A stretch of DNA of 7,549 nt from positions 1 through 7,549 of the forward strand of contig JAUNAE010000183.1 in the NCBI GenBank assembly GCA_030527765.1, read 5' to 3'. The notes under the pieces were generated by a model. The model searched no databases, was not told the DNA's origin, and worked only from the letters and a program-made list of their open reading frames with translations. This document shows positions 5,026-7,549 of the stretch, piece after piece. Position numbers and translations under genes: made by a program. Positions within the stretch are counted from its first letter, which is position 1, and each line of letters starts with the position of its first letter. The DNA comes from Eubacteriales bacterium (GTDB lineage: Bacteria > Bacillota_A > Clostridia > Lachnospirales > Lachnospiraceae).

Positions 5026-6318
5026 ATGTATGGAAAGGATTCGAAGGTTTTGAAAAAGAATAAGAAAAGATTGCTCATATATGCACATTATTACGTGCCG
5101 GATGTCGCATCTACAGGACAGATTCTTCGAGAACTGGCAGAAGGATTGCTTGATCAGTTTGAAGTAACTGTCATTTGTGTTGTTCCAAGTTATGAAGGAA
5201 CAATTGAAGATAAATACAAAACACAGAAGTTCTATAAAGAAAAAATCAACGGAGTCAATGTTCTGCGCGTGCGGGTACCGGAATTCACCAAAGCAAACAA
5301 AAAAAGCCGCGTGAAAAACATTATCTCCTATTTCTTTGGTGCCATGGCAGCAACAAGAAAAGTAGGGAAACAGGACTATGTGTTGAGCGTATCTCAGCCG
5401 CCGATTTTGGGCGGCTTACTTGGCGTCTGGGGAAAATGGAAAAAACACGCAAAATTCATTTACCAGATTCAGGATTTCAATCCGGAACAGGTTATGGCAG
5501 TCAACTACAGCAAGAACAAACTTGTGCTGAATGCCATGATGTGGTTCGACAAATTCTCCTGTAAACACAGTGATCTGGTAATCACGGTTGGCCGTGATCT
5601 TGTGGAGACACTGGAGAACCGTTTCAAGGGCAAAAAAGTTCCGAAGTCTGCCCTTATTAACAACTGGATTGACGAAAAAGAAATCTATCCATTAGAAAAT
5701 ACTGATCCGGGAGTGGTTGCATTCCGTGAGAAATACGGATTGGAAGATAAATTCGTTATTATGTATTCCGGAAATATTGGATTGTACTATGATCTTGAGA
5801 ACATCATGAAGGTCATCGAACAGTACAAAGATGCAAAGACCAAAGATGGAAAAGAAGTTGTCTTCGCATTTGTAGGAGCCGGTTCTGTTCTGGATAAACT
5901 GGTGCTTTATAAGAAGAAAAAACAGTTGAATAACGTTGTGTTCATTCCATATCAGGATAAGAAAGATCTGATCTATAGCCTGAATGCCGGGGATGTTCAC
6001 TGGTGTGTGAATGCTAAAGGAATCAAGGGAGTAAGCTGCCCAAGCAAATACTATGGACTGGCGGCAGCAGGAAAACCGGTACTTGGAGTTCTCGAAAAAG
6101 GATCTGAGGTACAGTGGTTGATCGAAACCTCCGGAAATGGATACTGCTGTGAACCAGGGGATTATCAGGGAATCAAGAAACAAATTGAAACGTTTATTGA
6201 TATGGCAGAAACTGCAGAACTGAAAGAAATGGGTAAAAAGGGAAGAGAGTACTTAGAGAAACATCTGACTAAGGGTGTAAGTGTGCAGAAGTATGCGGAA
6301 GAGATATTGAAGGTGTGA
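5026..6318 (+). CDS. GT4-type glycosyltransferase, WbuB-like
   Basis: A 430-residue GT-B-fold sugar transferase, cytoplasmic or membrane-associated, expected to add a sugar to a lipid-linked polysaccharide intermediate. The N-terminal acceptor domain begins KRLLIYAHYYVPDVASTGQILRELAEGL (14-41), followed by DYVLSVSQPPILGG (117-130) and the WbuB-type IYQIQDFNPEQ (145-155). The C-terminal nucleotide-sugar domain starts near VIMYSGNIGLYYDLENI (244-260), with FAFVGAGSVLDKL (280-292), VVFIPYQDKKDL (304-315) and PSKYYGLAAAGKPVLG (339-354). G344 stands where many relatives have the second Glu of the EX7E motif. Start choice is uncertain. ATG 5026 has no ribosome binding site and abuts a terminator T tract. 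TTG 5050 (codon 9) has AAAGGA (5034-5039) ten bases upstream and would give the typical beginning MKKNKKRLLIYAHYY. The given start is the outer limit. It is first in an operon with the next gene 10 bases away. Confidence 0.92.
   Translation: MYGKDSKVLKKNKKRLLIYAHYYVPDVASTGQILRELAEGLLDQFEVTVICVVPSYEGTIEDKYKTQKFYKEKINGVNVLRVRVPEFTKANKKSRVKNIISYFFGAMAATRKVGKQDYVLSVSQPPILGGLLGVWGKWKKHAKFIYQIQDFNPEQVMAVNYSKNKLVLNAMMWFDKFSCKHSDLVITVGRDLVETLENRFKGKKVPKSALINNWIDEKEIYPLENTDPGVVAFREKYGLEDKFVIMYSGNIGLYYDLENIMKVIEQYKDAKTKDGKEVVFAFVGAGSVLDKLVLYKKKKQLNNVVFIPYQDKKDLIYSLNAGDVHWCVNAKGIKGVSCPSKYYGLAAAGKPVLGVLEKGSEVQWLIETSGNGYCCEPGDYQGIKKQIETFIDMAETAELKEMGKKGREYLEKHLTKGVSVQKYAEEILKV
5034..5039 (+). promoter_or_regulatory. 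ribosome binding site supporting a TTG start at 5050
   Basis: AAAGGA lies ten bases before TTG 5050, which is in frame with the glycosyltransferase. It is the only Shine-Dalgarno-like sequence near the 5' end of this gene; the bases before ATG 5026 are a T tract. Confidence 0.45.
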
Positions 6319-6328
6319 GAAGACGACA

Positions 6329-7405
6329 ATGAAAAAAATATGTTTTATAGCACAGTTTCCGCCTCCAATGCATGGATTATCAAAGGCTGTAGAAACTCTG
6401 TATAACTCAGAACTTTCCAAAGAGTTTGAGTTTGAAAAAGTTGATATTACGAACAATAAAAAGTTTTTCAAAAACTTGCTTGCAATCCGAAAATCAAAAG
6501 CAGATTTATTCTATTTTACGATTAGTCAAACAAAGGGTGGAAACCTTCGTGACTTGATTATTTTCAAACTCCTAGAATTTCAGCATAAGAAATGTTTGAT
6601 TCATTTGCATGGTGGCTATTATAGGCAACTGGTTGATCATGATATGAGTGGCTGGCAACGCAAAGCAAATTATAAAGCAATCAGCAAGCTTAGCGGTGCT
6701 ATTGTTTTAGGTAAAAGCTTAGTTCCGATTTTTGAAGGAATGTTACCGAAGGAGAAGATTTTCACAGTTCCAAACTGTGCTGATGATCAATATCTCATGA
6801 GTGATGAAGAGTTTGAAGAGAAGCTTGTTACATTGCCAGAGAGAAAAATAAAACATGTTCTTTATCTTTCAAACTTTATCCGAACAAAAGGATATCCAGA
6901 AGTACTAGAAATGGCAAAAATGGAGAAACAACGAGTAGAATCAGGTACAGAAAGAAAACTTCATTTTGACTTTGCTGGCAAGTTCTTCGAAAAAATAGAA
7001 GAGGAATTTTTCTTTGGATATATCAAGGAAAATGGTTTAGATGACTATGTAACCTATCATGGCATTGTCGGTGGAGAAAAAAAGAGACAGCTGCTGAAGG
7101 AATGTGATATTTTTGCACTGCTGACTAGATATCCCAATGAAGGACAGCCAATTAGCATTCTGGAAGCTATGGGTAATGGGATGATGATTGTTACCACAAA
7201 TCATGCAGGAATTCCGGATATTGTTGAAGATGGTGTGAATGGGATTGTTGTATCTAAAACCAATAATATCGCTTCTATGATATTAAAGATATACGACGCT
7301 GATGTATCTAAATTTGCGTTGCAAAATAGAAAAAATATAATTAGGAATTATCTGGAAAGGGAATACCTCAACAACATGAAGAAATCTTTTGAAGGTATTT
7401 ATTGA
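6329..7405 (+). CDS. GT4-type glycosyltransferase (group 1, EX7E motif intact)
   Basis: A 358-residue GT-B glycosyltransferase, probably acting next in the same polysaccharide pathway. The N-terminus MKKICFIAQFPPPMHGLSKAVETL (1-24) is the usual first strand and Gly-containing loop. IHLHGGYYRQLV (91-102) and GAIVLGKSLVPIF (123-135) belong to the acceptor domain. The donor domain starts near HVLYLSNFIRTKGYPEVLEMA (176-196), continues with FDFAGKFF (213-220) and carries the classic NEGQPISILEAMGNGMMIVTTNHAGIPDIV (270-299) with both glutamates E271 and E279 of EX7E, followed by DGVNGIVV (301-308). The start lies 10 bases after the preceding stop, with a weak GAGAAGA ribosome site, indicating the same transcript. 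By eye, codon use is more A/T-rich than in the genes at the left, as is common within variable polysaccharide loci. Donor and acceptor sugars cannot be deduced. Confidence 0.93.
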   Translation: MKKICFIAQFPPPMHGLSKAVETLYNSELSKEFEFEKVDITNNKKFFKNLLAIRKSKADLFYFTISQTKGGNLRDLIIFKLLEFQHKKCLIHLHGGYYRQLVDHDMSGWQRKANYKAISKLSGAIVLGKSLVPIFEGMLPKEKIFTVPNCADDQYLMSDEEFEEKLVTLPERKIKHVLYLSNFIRTKGYPEVLEMAKMEKQRVESGTERKLHFDFAGKFFEKIEEEFFFGYIKENGLDDYVTYHGIVGGEKKRQLLKECDIFALLTRYPNEGQPISILEAMGNGMMIVTTNHAGIPDIVEDGVNGIVVSKTNNIASMILKIYDADVSKFALQNRKNIIRNYLEREYLNNMKKSFEGIY

Positions 7406-7414
7406 GGTGAGACA

Positions 7415-7549
7415 ATGATAATACGACATGGTTCATTCATAGCATTCTTGATGACTGCTTTTTATTTTGCGATGAGCTACCCTGTATTTAAAAATCAAGA
7501 TGCACAAGTGTGGCTGATAGGAATCGTATTTTTATTAGTTGCGACTCTG
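7415..7549 (+). CDS. N-terminus of a membrane protein, possible polysaccharide polymerase or transporter (partial)
   Basis: Forty-five codons run open to the window edge from ATG 7415. GAGGTGA (7404-7410), overlapping the TGA of the previous gene, is a good ribosome site four bases before the ATG and shows translational linkage. The visible peptide has two hydrophobic stretches, around residues 8-24 (FIAFLMTAFYFAMSYPV) and 33-45 (WLIGIVFLLVATL), separated by a short polar loop KNQDAQ. This fits the first two helices of a polytopic protein. Position after glycosyltransferases suggests a Wzy-type O-antigen polymerase/ligase, with flippase or acyltransferase as alternatives; too little is present to decide. 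Confidence 0.75.
   Translation, partial: MIIRHGSFIAFLMTAFYFAMSYPVFKNQDAQVWLIGIVFLLVATL

Noticed and set aside
1..7549. tRNA or rRNA genes, CRISPR arrays, insertion sequences, attachment sites
   Set aside because: No cloverleaf or rRNA signature, no regularly spaced repeats, and no transposase or terminal inverted repeats were seen on either strand.

Overview
The window looks like chromosomal DNA of a Gram-positive anaerobe of the Clostridia, most likely a Lachnospiraceae-type gut bacterium. The basis is strong AGGAGG-type ribosome binding sites, sigma-A promoters, an LCP (LytR-CpsA-Psr) cell-wall ligase, a DinF/MepA-like MATE exporter and a LacI-type sensor lacking a DNA-binding domain. This is inference from gene content and style; no rRNA or other taxonomic marker is present.

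Layout. (1) 1-1227, minus strand: the N-terminal 409 codons of a sensor with a LacI/periplasmic-binding-protein fold; its C-terminal output domain lies beyond the left edge. (2) 1228-1395: divergent intergenic region with a good plus-strand promoter. (3) 1396-2790, plus: MATE multidrug exporter. (4) 2791-2954: one strong and one weaker promoter, with a 5' leader, for the next gene. (5) 2955-3896: LCP-family glycopolymer transferase, followed by an intrinsic terminator (3902-3936). (6) 3977-4750: secreted GH114-like (endo-alpha-1,4-polygalactosaminidase superfamily) protein. (7) 4747-5025: a regulatory leader with a strong promoter overlapping the preceding stop codon, a long irregular stem-loop, a terminator whose 3' arm can instead pair with that stem-loop, and a second terminator-like hairpin just before the next gene. 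(8) 5026-6318 and 6329-7405: two GT-B (GT4-type) glycosyltransferases, followed by (9) the first 45 codons of a membrane protein (7415 to the right edge), in the position where polysaccharide loci often carry a polymerase or flippase.

Reading together: from about 2.8 kb rightward this looks like the start of an extracellular or capsular polysaccharide locus. The glycosyltransferases would assemble a lipid-linked repeat unit on the cytoplasmic face, the membrane protein would polymerise or export it, and the LCP enzyme would attach the product to peptidoglycan. The GH114-like protein could trim a galactosamine-containing polymer. The sensor and the MATE exporter on the left appear to be neighbours rather than parts of the pathway. 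The most unusual part is the 275-base leader at 4751-5025. Its layout resembles a riboswitch or attenuator of a class I cannot name. It would make expression of the glycosyltransferase operon depend on transcription antitermination.
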